Source: Clostridium sp. AM30-24 (GTDB lineage: Bacteria > Bacillota > Clostridia > Lachnospirales > Lachnospiraceae). Taken from it: DNA of 64,000 nt. The notes beneath the pieces are model-generated. The model saw only the letters and a list, made by a program, of their open reading frames with translations. It was not told where the DNA came from and searched no databases. Positions 43,802 through 51,439 of this stretch are shown here, piece after piece. Position 1 is the stretch's first letter. Each line of letters starts with the position of its first letter. The stretch covers positions 62,001 to 126,000 of the forward strand of contig NZ_QUJB01000001.1 in NCBI RefSeq assembly GCF_003480435.1. Reading direction: 5' to 3'. The position numbers were made by a program, and so were the translations under genes.

Positions 43802-44221
43802 ATGGTTCAGATCATCGCAGGACGGAAGGGAAAAGGAAAAACTAAATATTTACTTGACATGGCTAACACAGCTGTGAAAGAGGCAAAGGGCTCAATCGTA
43901 TATCTTGATAAGAGTTCGAAACATATGTACGAGCTTAACAACAGGATTCGTTTAATCAACGTAGCTGAGTTCTCCGTAAGTACGGCTGAAGGCTTTATCG
44001 GCTTTATCTGTGGAATTATTTCTCAGGACCACGATCTCGAGGCTATGTATCTTGACAGCTTCTTAAAACTCGCCGGTCTTGAGGGAGAAGATATCACCGC
44101 AACACTCGCAGAGCTGGATCAGATCAGTACGAAGTATCATGTAAACTTTGTATTAAGTGTATCCATGGATGGTGAAGAACTTCCGGAATCTGCAAAAGAT
44201 ATGGTGCTGGTTGCTTTATAA
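43802..44221 (+). CDS. Small P-loop protein of unknown function (139 aa)
   Basis: The N-terminus IIAGRKGKGKTKYLLDMAN is a Walker A motif (GxxxxGKT) followed by a helix. GSIVYLDKSSKHMYELNNRI reads like the strand-helix after a P-loop, and HVNFVLSVSMDGEELPE could be a later strand. No Walker B Asp-Glu pair stands out, and the protein is much shorter than RecA/AAA-type ATPases; it may be closer to nucleotide kinase-like folds. The gene stands alone between two terminators with its own strong promoter and AGGAGG site, which suggests steady independent expression. I do not recognise a named family. Confidence 0.85.
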   Translation: MVQIIAGRKGKGKTKYLLDMANTAVKEAKGSIVYLDKSSKHMYELNNRIRLINVAEFSVSTAEGFIGFICGIISQDHDLEAMYLDSFLKLAGLEGEDITATLAELDQISTKYHVNFVLSVSMDGEELPESAKDMVLVAL

Positions 44222-44250
44222 AATAATCGCTCCTTCCTATATAAGAGTAC

Positions 44251-44286
44251 ATAAACACCTGCCTGACGGCGGGTGTTTATGTTTTA
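44251..44286 (+). terminator. Rho-independent terminator of the small P-loop gene
   Basis: ATAAACACCTGCC pairs with GGCGGGTGTTTAT (one G-U) around a TGAC loop, followed by GTTTTAT. Confidence 0.88.
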
Positions 44287-44323
44287 TGTAATAGGAAATT
44301 CAGCAGAATTTCCTATTACATAA
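44284..44323. repeat. Perfect 18-bp palindrome, dispersed repeat family B
   Basis: TTATGTAATAGGAAATTC and GAATTTCCTATTACATAA are perfect inverted repeats around AGCA. It overlaps the end of a terminator. A degenerate copy is present after the tct terminator at 12161. The following 110 bp (44330-44440) hold no gene and no structure I can name. Confidence 0.85.
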
Positions 44324-44455
44324 AATGGCACTAACGTGTCAATGATGCACACTCGCGTGAAGAGGCAGATTGTTGCAAGCGACCGCGCAATCAATCCGCA
44401 TCAAGTGTCTGAAAAGGAAATATTGTAAAATTAAAAAAATGTCAAGCAAAAACAC

Positions 44456-44484
44456 TTGACAACCATCCTTGTTTATAGTATGAT
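44456..44484 (+). promoter_or_regulatory. Sigma-A promoter for ylxM-ffh with overlapping palindrome
   Basis: TTGACA and TATGAT with a 17-bp spacer. The -35 box is the right arm of a palindrome TGTCAAG (44440-44446) / CTTGACA (44455-44461), and TCAAGTGT (44401) / ACACTTGA (44452) is a second inverted pair, so the site could bind a dimeric regulator. Confidence 0.85.
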
Positions 44485-44501
44485 ATCGCAGGTGACCTGA
44501 T

Positions 44502-44843
44502 ATGGAAAAAATTGTAGCACAGGGTCTTCTGTATGATTTCTATGGAGAGCTCTTAACGGAGCACCAGCGGCGTGTATATGAAGATGTGGTATTTAATGAC
44601 ATGTCCCTCAGCGAGATCGCCGAAGAACAGGGAATCAGCAGACAGGGCGTGCATGACCTGGTGAAGCGCTGTGACAAGATTCTTTCCGGATACGAGGAAA
44701 AACTGAAGCTTGTCGAGAAATTCAACCAGACAAAGAAAATGGTAGAAGAGATTAAGGAACTGGCTGGCCAATATAAAAAGGACGGCGACCGATCCCTGAT
44801 CGACAGGATCGAAGCAATTTCCGAGGAAATTGGGAAGCTGTAA
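44502..44843 (+). CDS. ylxM: YlxM family DNA-binding protein
   Basis: A 113-residue helix-turn-helix protein with sigma-70 region 4-like fold: [20 protein letters not shown], then [20 protein letters not shown] as recognition helices, and a C-terminal helical tail. YlxM almost always precedes ffh and is thought to modulate SRP function; it binds SRP components in streptococci. It lies 18 bp before ffh. The start codon follows GCAGGTGACCTGAT. Confidence 0.94.
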   Translation: MEKIVAQGLLYDFYGELLTEHQRRVYEDVVFNDMSLSEIAEEQGISRQGVHDLVKRCDKILSGYEEKLKLVEKFNQTKKMVEEIKELAGQYKKDGDRSLIDRIEAISEEIGKL

Positions 44844-44861
44844 GCCAGAGGGAGAGTTTTC

Positions 44862-46226
44862 ATGGCATTTGAAAGTTTAGCCGATAAATTACAGAATGTC
44901 TTTAAAAACTTAAGAGGCAAAGGAAGACTGACAGAGGCAGATGTAAAAGCTGCTCTGAAGGAAGTCAAGATGGCTCTCCTGGAAGCCGATGTAAGTTTTA
45001 AAGTTGTTAAACAGTTTATCAGTTCTGTACAGGAGCGTGCGATCGGACAGGATGTCTTAGAGAGCCTGACTCCGGGTCAGATGGTAATAAAAATTGTAAA
45101 CGAGGAACTCGTAAAGCTTATGGGTTCCGAGACCACAGAGATTGCCTTAAAGCCCCAGAATGAGATCACCGTGATCATGATGATCGGACTTCAGGGTGCA
45201 GGTAAGACAACGACTACGGCAAAGCTTGCCGGAAAGTTTAAGGCGAAGGGCAGAAAGCCGCTCCTTGCGGCCTGCGACGTTTACCGTCCTGCTGCGATCA
45301 AGCAGTTACAGGTAAACGGTGAGAAAGTCGGAGTTCCGGTCTTCACGATGGGTGATAACCAGAATCCGGTGAATATCGCGAAAGCCGCTGTGGAACATGC
45401 CAGAAAAGAAGGCATGAATCTCGTATTCCTCGATACGGCGGGACGTCTTCAGATCGACGAGTCCATGATGGATGAGCTCGTCAATATCAAGGAAGCCGTT
45501 GAAGTCGACCAGACGATCCTCGTTGTCGACGCGATGACCGGTCAGGATGCAGTAAATGTAGCCGGAAGCTTCAATGATAAGATCGGCGTCGATGGCGTGA
45601 TCTTAACAAAGCTTGATGGTGATACGCGAGGCGGTGCGGCATTATCCATTCGTGCCGTAACGGGAAAACCGATCCTCTACGTCGGTATGGGCGAGAAGCT
45701 CTCCGATCTGGAACAGTTTTATCCGGACCGTATGGCTTCGAGAATCCTTGGAATGGGTGATATCCTTTCCCTGATCGAGAAAGCCGAGTTTGAGGTGAGC
45801 GAAGAGAAGGCAAAAGAAATGAGCCAGAAGCTTCGCAAAGCAGAATTTGATTTTAACGATTTCTTGGATCAGATGCGCCAGATCAAAAAGATGGGCGGCA
45901 TGAACAGCATCTTAAACATGATGCCGGGAATGTCTCAGATGAAGGGAAATGTTGAAATAGACGAGAAATCCATGGATAAAGTGGAGGCGATCATTCTCTC
46001 TATGACGAAGGAGGAGCGGGCGAATCCGTCCCTCTTAAATCCGTCGCGGAAGCAGAGGATCGCAAAGGGAGCTGGCGTAGATATTGCCGAGGTGAACCGG
46101 ATCGTCAAACAGTTTGAACAGTCGAAAAAGCTCATGAAGCAGCTTCCCGGAATGATGGGAGGCGGCAAGCGGAAAGGGCTTGGCGGACTGGGCGGTATGC
46201 TTGGAAAGATGAAATTACCTTTCTAA
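44862..46226 (+). CDS. ffh: Signal recognition particle GTPase Ffh
   Basis: The 454-residue protein has the N domain (FESLADKLQNVFKNLRG), the GTPase G domain (GLQGAGKTTTTAKLA, FLDTAGRLQID, TKLDGDTRGGAALS) and a methionine-rich M domain (KMGGMNSILNMMPGMSQM, MKQLPGMMGG) that binds SRP RNA and signal peptides. Co-transcribed with ylxM. No 4.5S/SRP RNA gene is visible in the window. Confidence 0.98.
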   Translation: MAFESLADKLQNVFKNLRGKGRLTEADVKAALKEVKMALLEADVSFKVVKQFISSVQERAIGQDVLESLTPGQMVIKIVNEELVKLMGSETTEIALKPQNEITVIMMIGLQGAGKTTTTAKLAGKFKAKGRKPLLAACDVYRPAAIKQLQVNGEKVGVPVFTMGDNQNPVNIAKAAVEHARKEGMNLVFLDTAGRLQIDESMMDELVNIKEAVEVDQTILVVDAMTGQDAVNVAGSFNDKIGVDGVILTKLDGDTRGGAALSIRAVTGKPILYVGMGEKLSDLEQFYPDRMASRILGMGDILSLIEKAEFEVSEEKAKEMSQKLRKAEFDFNDFLDQMRQIKKMGGMNSILNMMPGMSQMKGNVEIDEKSMDKVEAIILSMTKEERANPSLLNPSRKQRIAKGAGVDIAEVNRIVKQFEQSKKLMKQLPGMMGGGKRKGLGGLGGMLGKMKLPF

Positions 46227-46305
46227 ATACCGCAATTTATGATAAGAAGGCAAATGCGATTCCCGCATGGCTGATAAACGAAAAAACCAAGGAGGTGAAA
46301 TTGTC

Positions 46306-46548
46306 ATGGCAGTTAAGATGAGATTAAGAAGAATGGGTCAGAAGAAGGCTCCTTTCTATAGAATTATCGTTGCAGATTCCCGTTCCCCGAGAGACGGTCG
46401 CTTCATCGAAGAGGTTGGATACTACGATCCGAACACAGAGCCGAGCACCATCAAATTCGACGAGGAAGCAGCTAAGAAGTGGTTAGGAACAGGCGCTCAG
46501 CCGACTGAGACTGTTGCTAAGCTCTTAAAGGCAGCCGGTATCCAGTAA
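46306..46548 (+). CDS. rpsP: 30S ribosomal protein bS16
   Basis: An 80-residue protein starting [18 protein letters not shown], then [20 protein letters not shown]. The ATG at 46306 follows an ideal AAGGAGGTG; an in-frame ATG at 46267 would add 13 residues not seen in S16. It precedes khpA by 14 bp. Confidence 0.98.
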   Translation: MAVKMRLRRMGQKKAPFYRIIVADSRSPRDGRFIEEVGYYDPNTEPSTIKFDEEAAKKWLGTGAQPTETVAKLLKAAGIQ

Positions 46549-46562
46549 TCGAGGTGGATTCA

Positions 46563-46790
46563 ATGAAGGAATTGGTAGAAGTTATCGCCAAAGCGCTGGT
46601 TGATAATCCAGATGAAGTCGTTGTTACGGAATCTGAAAAAGAAGAAGAGATCGTCATTGAGCTTAAGGTTGCCCCGACCGATATGGGAAAGGTGATTGGA
46701 AAGCAGGGAAGGATCGCGAAAGCCATCCGCTCCGTTGTGAAGGCAGCTTCTTCCAAGATGGATAAGAAAGTGATTGTTGAAATTCAGTAA
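46563..46790 (+). CDS. khpA: KH domain RNA-binding protein KhpA (YlqC)
   Basis: A 75-residue single KH domain protein with the GKVIGKQGRIAKAIRSVV loop. KhpA pairs with KhpB/Jag in Firmicutes and influences cell elongation and sRNA/mRNA binding. The ATG at 46563 follows GAGGTGG; a GTG at 46554 is in frame but overlaps that site. A hairpin follows before rimM. Confidence 0.94.
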   Translation: MKELVEVIAKALVDNPDEVVVTESEKEEEIVIELKVAPTDMGKVIGKQGRIAKAIRSVVKAASSKMDKKVIVEIQ

Positions 46791-46796
46791 TCGTGA

Positions 46797-46837
46797 GGGA
46801 CTGTGGACAGGATTTTTCCCGGCTGCAGTCCCCTTTC
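46797..46837 (+). terminator. Possible partial terminator between khpA and rimM
   Basis: GGGACTG pairs with CAGTCCC across a 22-nt loop, with only CTTTCT after it. It is a weak terminator, probably leaky, which would reduce rimM/trmD expression relative to rpsP. Confidence 0.5.
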
Positions 46838-46855
46838 TGTCATTAAGGAGACAAT

Positions 46856-47371
46856 ATGGAAAAATATCTTCGCGTAGGCGTCATTACCTCCCCGCACGGC
46901 GTGCGCGGCGAGGTGAAGGTCTATCCGACCACAGATGATGTGATGCGCTTTAAAAAATTAGATAAAGTGATTCTGGATCTCGGAAGAGGAGAGACACGGG
47001 AGTTAAAGATTCGTCAGGTGAAATTCTTTAAAAATATGGTCATCCTGAAATTTGATGGCGTGGATACCATGAATGAGGTGGAAGGCTGGCGTCAGAAGGA
47101 TCTTCTTATTACAAGAGATCAGGCGATCCCGCTGGAGGAGGATGAGTTCTTTATCACAGACCTCATCGGACTTAACGTTGTCACAGACGAGGGAGAGACA
47201 CTTGGAACTTTGACGGATGTCATGGAGACCGGAGCGAATGATGTGTACTGCGTGAAGACACCGGAGGGAAAAGAGCTTCTTCTCCCGGCGATCCGTGACT
47301 GCATCCTGGACGTGGATCTCGACAAGGAAGAAATGCTTGTTCATGTTCTCCCGGGACTTCTCGATCTGTAG
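46856..47371 (+). CDS. rimM: 16S rRNA processing protein RimM
   Basis: A 171-residue ribosome maturation factor that binds S19 and helps 30S head assembly. Features are YLRVGVITSPHGVRGEVKVY at the N-terminus (RimM beta-barrel) and a PRC-barrel C-terminal half (FFITDLIGLNVVTDEGETLG, LLLPAIRDCILDVDL). The start follows AAGGAG. trmD begins 11 bp later. Confidence 0.96.
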   Translation: MEKYLRVGVITSPHGVRGEVKVYPTTDDVMRFKKLDKVILDLGRGETRELKIRQVKFFKNMVILKFDGVDTMNEVEGWRQKDLLITRDQAIPLEEDEFFITDLIGLNVVTDEGETLGTLTDVMETGANDVYCVKTPEGKELLLPAIRDCILDVDLDKEEMLVHVLPGLLDL

Positions 47372-47382
47372 GGGAGGTATCA

Positions 47383-48132
47383 ATGAACTTTCATGTACTT
47401 ACCCTGTTCCCGGAAATGATCATGAACGGTCTGGAGACGAGCATTCTCGGCCGCGCGGCTGCAAAGGGAATCGTATCATTTGAGGCAGTGAACATCCGTG
47501 ATTATACGCTGGAGCGCCACGGCAAGGTGGATGATTATCCATACGGAGGAGGAGCCGGGATGGTCATGCAGGCAGAGCCGATTTACCGCGCTTACGAGGC
47601 CCTTGTGGAGAAGATCGGAAAGAAACCACGTGTGATCTATATGACACCGCAGGGTCAGACCTTCAACCAGAGCATCGCAGAAGATCTTGCGAAGGAGGAA
47701 GATCTGGTGTTCCTCTGCGGCCATTATGAAGGCGTGGATGAGCGTGTCCTCGAGATGATTGCTACAGATTATCTCTCCGCAGGAGATTATGTCCTTACGG
47801 GCGGTGAACTGCCGGCGATGATGATGATCGACTGCATCTCAAGACTTGTGCCGGGAGTGCTGAACAATAACGTATCTGCGGAGTTTGAGACGTTTCATGA
47901 TAATCTTCTGGAGTATCCCCAGTATACCCGTCCGGAAGTATTCATGGGCAAAAAGGTGCCGGATATCCTGCTTTCCGGCCACCACGCGAATGTGGAGAAG
48001 TGGCGCAGGGAACAGTCCATTATCCGCACGTTAAAGAACCGGCCGGAGCTTCTGGAGAATGCAGTTCTGTCGAAGAAAGAACAGAAGTTTCTTGAGGAGC
48101 TTTTGAACTGCAAAAATTTGCACGATCTTTGA
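47383..48132 (+). CDS. trmD: tRNA (guanine37-N1)-methyltransferase
   Basis: A SPOUT-fold methyltransferase that makes m1G37 and prevents +1 frameshifts. The 249-residue protein has FHVLTLFPEMIMNGLETSIL, DDYPYGGGAGMVMQAEPIY, the knot IYMTPQGQTFNQ, FLCGHYEGVDERV and YVLTGGELPAMMMIDC. GGGGAGGT is upstream of the start. Confidence 0.98.
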   Translation: MNFHVLTLFPEMIMNGLETSILGRAAAKGIVSFEAVNIRDYTLERHGKVDDYPYGGGAGMVMQAEPIYRAYEALVEKIGKKPRVIYMTPQGQTFNQSIAEDLAKEEDLVFLCGHYEGVDERVLEMIATDYLSAGDYVLTGGELPAMMMIDCISRLVPGVLNNNVSAEFETFHDNLLEYPQYTRPEVFMGKKVPDILLSGHHANVEKWRREQSIIRTLKNRPELLENAVLSKKEQKFLEELLNCKNLHDL

Positions 48133-48141
48133 GAAAACCGC

Positions 48142-48170
48142 TTGCATTTTGGCAGGCGATATGGTAAAAT
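48142..48170 (+). promoter_or_regulatory. Sigma-A promoter for rplS
   Basis: TTGCAT and TAAAAT with a 17-bp spacer, 10 bp after the trmD stop, so rplS has independent transcription. Confidence 0.75.
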
Positions 48171-48176
48171 ACAAAA

Positions 48177-48301
48177 CTGTGGTATCCGAAAGGTGGGATA
48201 ACCCTGCCAATACGGAGACTTAAATCATAAGAGATGGTCCGCTGCCGCAGGAAAATACGATGCGGGTAAGAACATCGAATACTTTAAGGAGGTTCATATC
48301 A
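48177..48301 (+). promoter_or_regulatory. Structured 5' leader of rplS (candidate L19 autoregulatory leader)
   Basis: About 125 nt of untranslated leader with a GGTATCC/GGATAACC hairpin near its start (48181-48202) and a second GC-rich region (GTCCGCTGCCGCAGG). Low-GC Gram-positives have an L19 leader family; I could not verify a match to its consensus from memory. Confidence 0.4.
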
Positions 48302-48649
48302 ATGAACGACATTATCAAGAACATCGAAGCTGCACAGTTAAAAGAGTCTGTACCGAGCTTCAACGTAGGTGACACTGTAAGAGTATCCGCTAAGATCAAA
48401 GAGGGAAACCGTGAGAGAATCCAGGTTTTCGAGGGTACAGTTATCAAGAGACAGAACGGCGGCGTTAGAGAGACTTTCACAGTAAGAAAGAACTCCAATG
48501 GTATCGGCGTTGAGAAGACATGGCCGCTTCATTCTCCGTCTGTTGAGAACGTTGAGGTTGTCAGAAGAGGTAAAGTTCGTCGTGCGAAACTTTACTACTT
48601 AAGAACAAGAGTAGGTAAGGCTGCAAAGGTTAAAGAGTTAGTAAAATAA
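48302..48649 (+). CDS. rplS: 50S ribosomal protein bL19
   Basis: A 115-residue protein with [40 protein letters not shown] and the C-terminal [20 protein letters not shown], the L19 signature; it sits at the 30S-50S interface. The ATG at 48302 follows AAGGAGG; the in-frame 48260 start lies inside the leader. Confidence 0.98.
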   Translation: MNDIIKNIEAAQLKESVPSFNVGDTVRVSAKIKEGNRERIQVFEGTVIKRQNGGVRETFTVRKNSNGIGVEKTWPLHSPSVENVEVVRRGKVRRAKLYYLRTRVGKAAKVKELVK

Positions 48650-48679
48650 TTCGGAAAACTGTACAGAGAGTCAGTAGAT

Positions 48680-48712
48680 CAAAGGGGCAATGAAAATTGT
48701 CCCTTTGTTTTT
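48680..48712 (+). terminator. Rho-independent terminator after rplS
   Basis: CAAAGGGGCAA pairs with TTGTCCCTTTG (one G-U) around TGAAAA, followed by TTTTTA. Confidence 0.9.
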
Positions 48713-48806
48713 AATATGAAGTAGCCCGGATTACGAATTTCGGCGGCAATTGTGGGAGTGACGTATTCACGGAACAATTGGCTTTCAAAGATAGGAGGTC
48801 CCCATC

Positions 48807-49352
48807 ATGGATTTTTTTGAGGAAAAGGAACCAAACAGACTTCACCGGGTCACGGAATGGGTGGTGGACTGCGCAGTCATGGTCGCTCTGGCATGCTATA
48901 TCGTATTCTGCTTCGGCAGCCGGGTCGAGATGAACGGAAGTTCTATGGAGCCTGTGCTTGAATCGGGGGATGTAGTCCTTATGAACAGGCTTTCCTATGA
49001 TATCGGTAAGCCGAACCGGTTTGACGTTGTGGTGTTTGAGCGGGAAGGACAGCAGCCGGGGATCAAACGGATCATCGGACTTCCGGGAGAGACGGTCCAG
49101 ATCAAAAACGGATCTGTCTATATTGATGGAGAAGCTTTAAAGGCGGAGAACGGCCTTGGGGATGCGACGATCGCCGGGGTTGCTGAATATCCGGTAGAAC
49201 TTGGGGAGGACGAATACTTTCTTCTTGGCGACAACCGGGAATCAAGTGAAGACAGCCGGTTTTCCGGCATTGGAAATATAAAACGGGAAAATCTCATCGG
49301 ACGCGTCTGGCTGCGGTTTCAGCCATTTTCCAGACTTGGTTTCGTCCGGTAG
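48807..49352 (+). CDS. lepB: Signal peptidase I
   Basis: Cleaves Sec/Tat signal peptides at the outer face of the membrane. A 181-residue Gram-positive-type enzyme with one N-terminal membrane helix (about 19-36), catalytic Ser46 in NGSSMEP, catalytic Lys87 in GIKRIIGLPGE, and DNRESSEDSRFSGIG near the C-terminus. The start follows AGGAGGT. A small inverted repeat, CAATTGT (48747) / ACAATTG (48774), lies upstream. Confidence 0.97.
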   Translation: MDFFEEKEPNRLHRVTEWVVDCAVMVALACYIVFCFGSRVEMNGSSMEPVLESGDVVLMNRLSYDIGKPNRFDVVVFEREGQQPGIKRIIGLPGETVQIKNGSVYIDGEALKAENGLGDATIAGVAEYPVELGEDEYFLLGDNRESSEDSRFSGIGNIKRENLIGRVWLRFQPFSRLGFVR

Positions 49353-49376
49353 CAGGAAAGGACGGAGACAATCATT

Positions 49377-50240
49377 ATGAATATACAGTGGTATCCAGGC
49401 CATATGACGAAGGCAAAACGGGCTATGAAAGAGGATGTGAAGCTTGTTGATCTTGTGATCGAGCTTGTTGACGCAAGAGCACCGTTAGCCAGCCGTAATC
49501 CGGATATTGACAGCCTTGCAGCCGGAAAGGGCCGTGTGATCCTTTTAAATAAGGCAGATTTGGCATCAGAAAAGGCAAACGCAGCGTGGATCGCTTATTT
49601 TGAGGAACAGGGCTTTCAGGTTATGAAGATCGACGCGAGAGCGAAGGCCACCCTAAAACAGTTAAATGCTCTGATTCAGGAGGCATGCAGGGAAAAGATC
49701 GAGCGCGACAGAAGACGGGGAATCTTAAACCGCCCGGTGCGCGCTATGGTAGTTGGAATCCCGAATGTCGGGAAATCTACCTTCATCAACAGTTTTGCCG
49801 GAAAAGCAGCTGCCAAGACCGGAAATAAACCCGGCGTCACAAAGGGAAACCAGTGGATCCGTTTAAATAAGCAGGTGGAGCTTCTCGACACTCCGGGCAT
49901 CTTATGGCCGAAATTTGAGGATCAGAGAGTGGGACTTCTGCTGGCATTTTTAGGCTCCATCAATGATGAGATCCTGGAGAAGGATGAGCTGGCTTCCGAG
50001 CTTGCAGATTATCTTAGGACGATCACACCGGGACTCTTAAAGGAACGCTACGGGATCGAGGAGGATGGAAAGAAGCCATATGAGCTTCTTGATGAGATCG
50101 CGACTGCCCGCGCATGCCTTACAAAGGGCGGAGTGAATGATCTTACGAAGGCGGCACGACTGCTGCTCGATGAATTCCGGGGCGGAAAGCTTGGAAGAAT
50201 CACGCTTGAGATGCCGGATAAAGAAGAAAAAGCGGAATAG
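49377..50240 (+). CDS. rbgA: Ribosome biogenesis GTPase RbgA/YlqF
   Basis: A circularly permuted GTPase needed for late 50S assembly. In the 287-residue protein the G motifs occur in permuted order: the G4 LLNKADLAS comes first, then G1 GIPNVGKSTFINSFAG, then G3 LLDTPGILWPK. The N-terminus INWYPGH-like MNIQWYPGHMTKAKRAM is typical, and a C-terminal RNA-binding helical domain follows. The gene lies between lepB and rnhB as in Bacillus. Confidence 0.97.
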   Translation: MNIQWYPGHMTKAKRAMKEDVKLVDLVIELVDARAPLASRNPDIDSLAAGKGRVILLNKADLASEKANAAWIAYFEEQGFQVMKIDARAKATLKQLNALIQEACREKIERDRRRGILNRPVRAMVVGIPNVGKSTFINSFAGKAAAKTGNKPGVTKGNQWIRLNKQVELLDTPGILWPKFEDQRVGLLLAFLGSINDEILEKDELASELADYLRTITPGLLKERYGIEEDGKKPYELLDEIATARACLTKGGVNDLTKAARLLLDEFRGGKLGRITLEMPDKEEKAE

Positions 50241-50265
50241 TATAGAACCCTGAAAACACAGAGGT

Positions 50266-50397
50266 ATGCAGATGTTTCCCGGAAATATTCAGCTGATGGC
50301 TGTTTTGATGAAATTTAAGGGGGAGAATCTGCGCATACAGGCAGAGAAATTATATGAGGATAAGGAGCTGGGCAGAATATGGCAAGACGGGTACTGA
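50266..50397 (+). CDS. Possible small ORF upstream of rnhB (43 aa)
   Basis: An ORF of 43 codons (MQMFPGNIQLMAVLMKFKGE at the start) ends 19 bases inside rnhB. Composition is protein-like, but the GAGG before the ATG is too close for a normal ribosome binding site. It may be a chance ORF or a leader affecting rnhB translation. Confidence 0.2.
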   Translation: MQMFPGNIQLMAVLMKFKGENLRIQAEKLYEDKELGRIWQDGY

Positions 50398-51023
50398 CAG
50401 GAGAAAAACTGGAGAAGGAACTGGAACGCCTCTCACTCATGCGGGAATTTGAGAGACAATATGAGGACTGTGCCTGGATATGCGGGATCGACGAGGCGGG
50501 CCGCGGACCACTTGCAGGCCCGGTGGCAGCCGGCGCGGCCATCCTGCCGAAGGATTGCCAGATCCTTTATTTAAACGATTCAAAGAAGCTCTCTGAGAGC
50601 CGCAGAGAGGAACTGTTTTTAGAGATTCAGGAGAAAGCGATCGCATGGTCTGTCGGAATCGTTGGGCCGGAACGGATCGACGAGATTAATATCCTGCAGG
50701 CAACCTACGAGGCGATGCGGCAGGCGATCGCAAAGCTTGATCCGGCACCTCAGGTTCTCTTAAATGACGCGGTTACGATCCCGGGTATGATGATCCCTCA
50801 GGTACCGATCATCAAAGGTGATGCGAAGAGCGTTTCCATCGCGGCGGCCAGCATCCTTGCGAAGGTGACAAGAGACCATATGATGGAGGAATACGATAAG
50901 GAATATCCGGAGTATGGTTTTGCGAAGCATAAAGGATACGGAACACCGGCGCATATCGCGGCAATTAAAGAATTCGGACCGACACCGATCCACAGACGGA
51001 CATTTATCACGAAATTTGTATAA
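50379..51023 (+). CDS. rnhB: Ribonuclease HII
   Basis: Removes RNA from hybrids and single ribonucleotides from DNA. The 214-residue protein has GIDEAGRGPLAGPVAAGA with the catalytic Asp-Glu pair, LNDSKKLSESRRE, AASILAKVTRDHMM and the C-terminal FAKHKGYGTPAHIAAIKEFG. AAGGAG lies eleven bases before the ATG. Confidence 0.97.
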   Translation: MARRVLTGEKLEKELERLSLMREFERQYEDCAWICGIDEAGRGPLAGPVAAGAAILPKDCQILYLNDSKKLSESRREELFLEIQEKAIAWSVGIVGPERIDEINILQATYEAMRQAIAKLDPAPQVLLNDAVTIPGMMIPQVPIIKGDAKSVSIAAASILAKVTRDHMMEEYDKEYPEYGFAKHKGYGTPAHIAAIKEFGPTPIHRRTFITKFV

Positions 51024-51053
51024 TATCACGGTCATAAGGTCATAAATCGGGGG

Positions 51054-51407
51054 ATGAATGTGACAAAGAATCATCGGGCAACAGGCAGCATCTATGAAGA
51101 AAAGATCGCTGCCTTTTTAAAACAGAATGGATTTTTGATTCTGGAGCGAAATTACCGCTGTAAGCAGGGGGAGATTGATATTATTGCAAGGGACGGCAGA
51201 TATCTTGTATTCATTGAAGTAAAGTTTCGCGCTACAGGTTCAACGGGCTTTTCCCTGGAGGCGATCGATCACAGGAAAGCGTCGAGGATCCGGAAAGCGG
51301 CGCTGTATTATCTGTTTTCTCATCAGCTTTCAGAAGAGACACCGTGTCGGTTTGATGCGGCAGGAATTGACGGAGAAACGATCACTTATATAAAAAACGC
51401 GTTTTAA
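51054..51407 (+). CDS. yraN: YraN/UPF0102 endonuclease-like protein
   Basis: A 117-residue PD-(D/E)xK-fold protein with KIAAFLKQNGFLILERNYRC, the catalytic-type GEIDIIARDG and FIEVKFR motifs, and KASRIRKAALYYL. Its activity is unproven in most species. The exact start is uncertain: the ATG at 51054 sits over a GGGGG ribosome-binding-like run, and a GTG at 51060 is possible. Its place after rnhB is typical. Confidence 0.9.
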   Translation: MNVTKNHRATGSIYEEKIAAFLKQNGFLILERNYRCKQGEIDIIARDGRYLVFIEVKFRATGSTGFSLEAIDHRKASRIRKAALYYLFSHQLSEETPCRFDAAGIDGETITYIKNAF

Positions 51408-51439
51408 AAGCAGGGGGTCATTCGGAAAGGAGAACATTT

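Noticed and set aside
48747..48780. Operator upstream of lepB (CAATTGT / ACAATTG)
   Set aside because: The arms are only 7 bp, one of them half-palindromic by itself; chance occurrence is likely.
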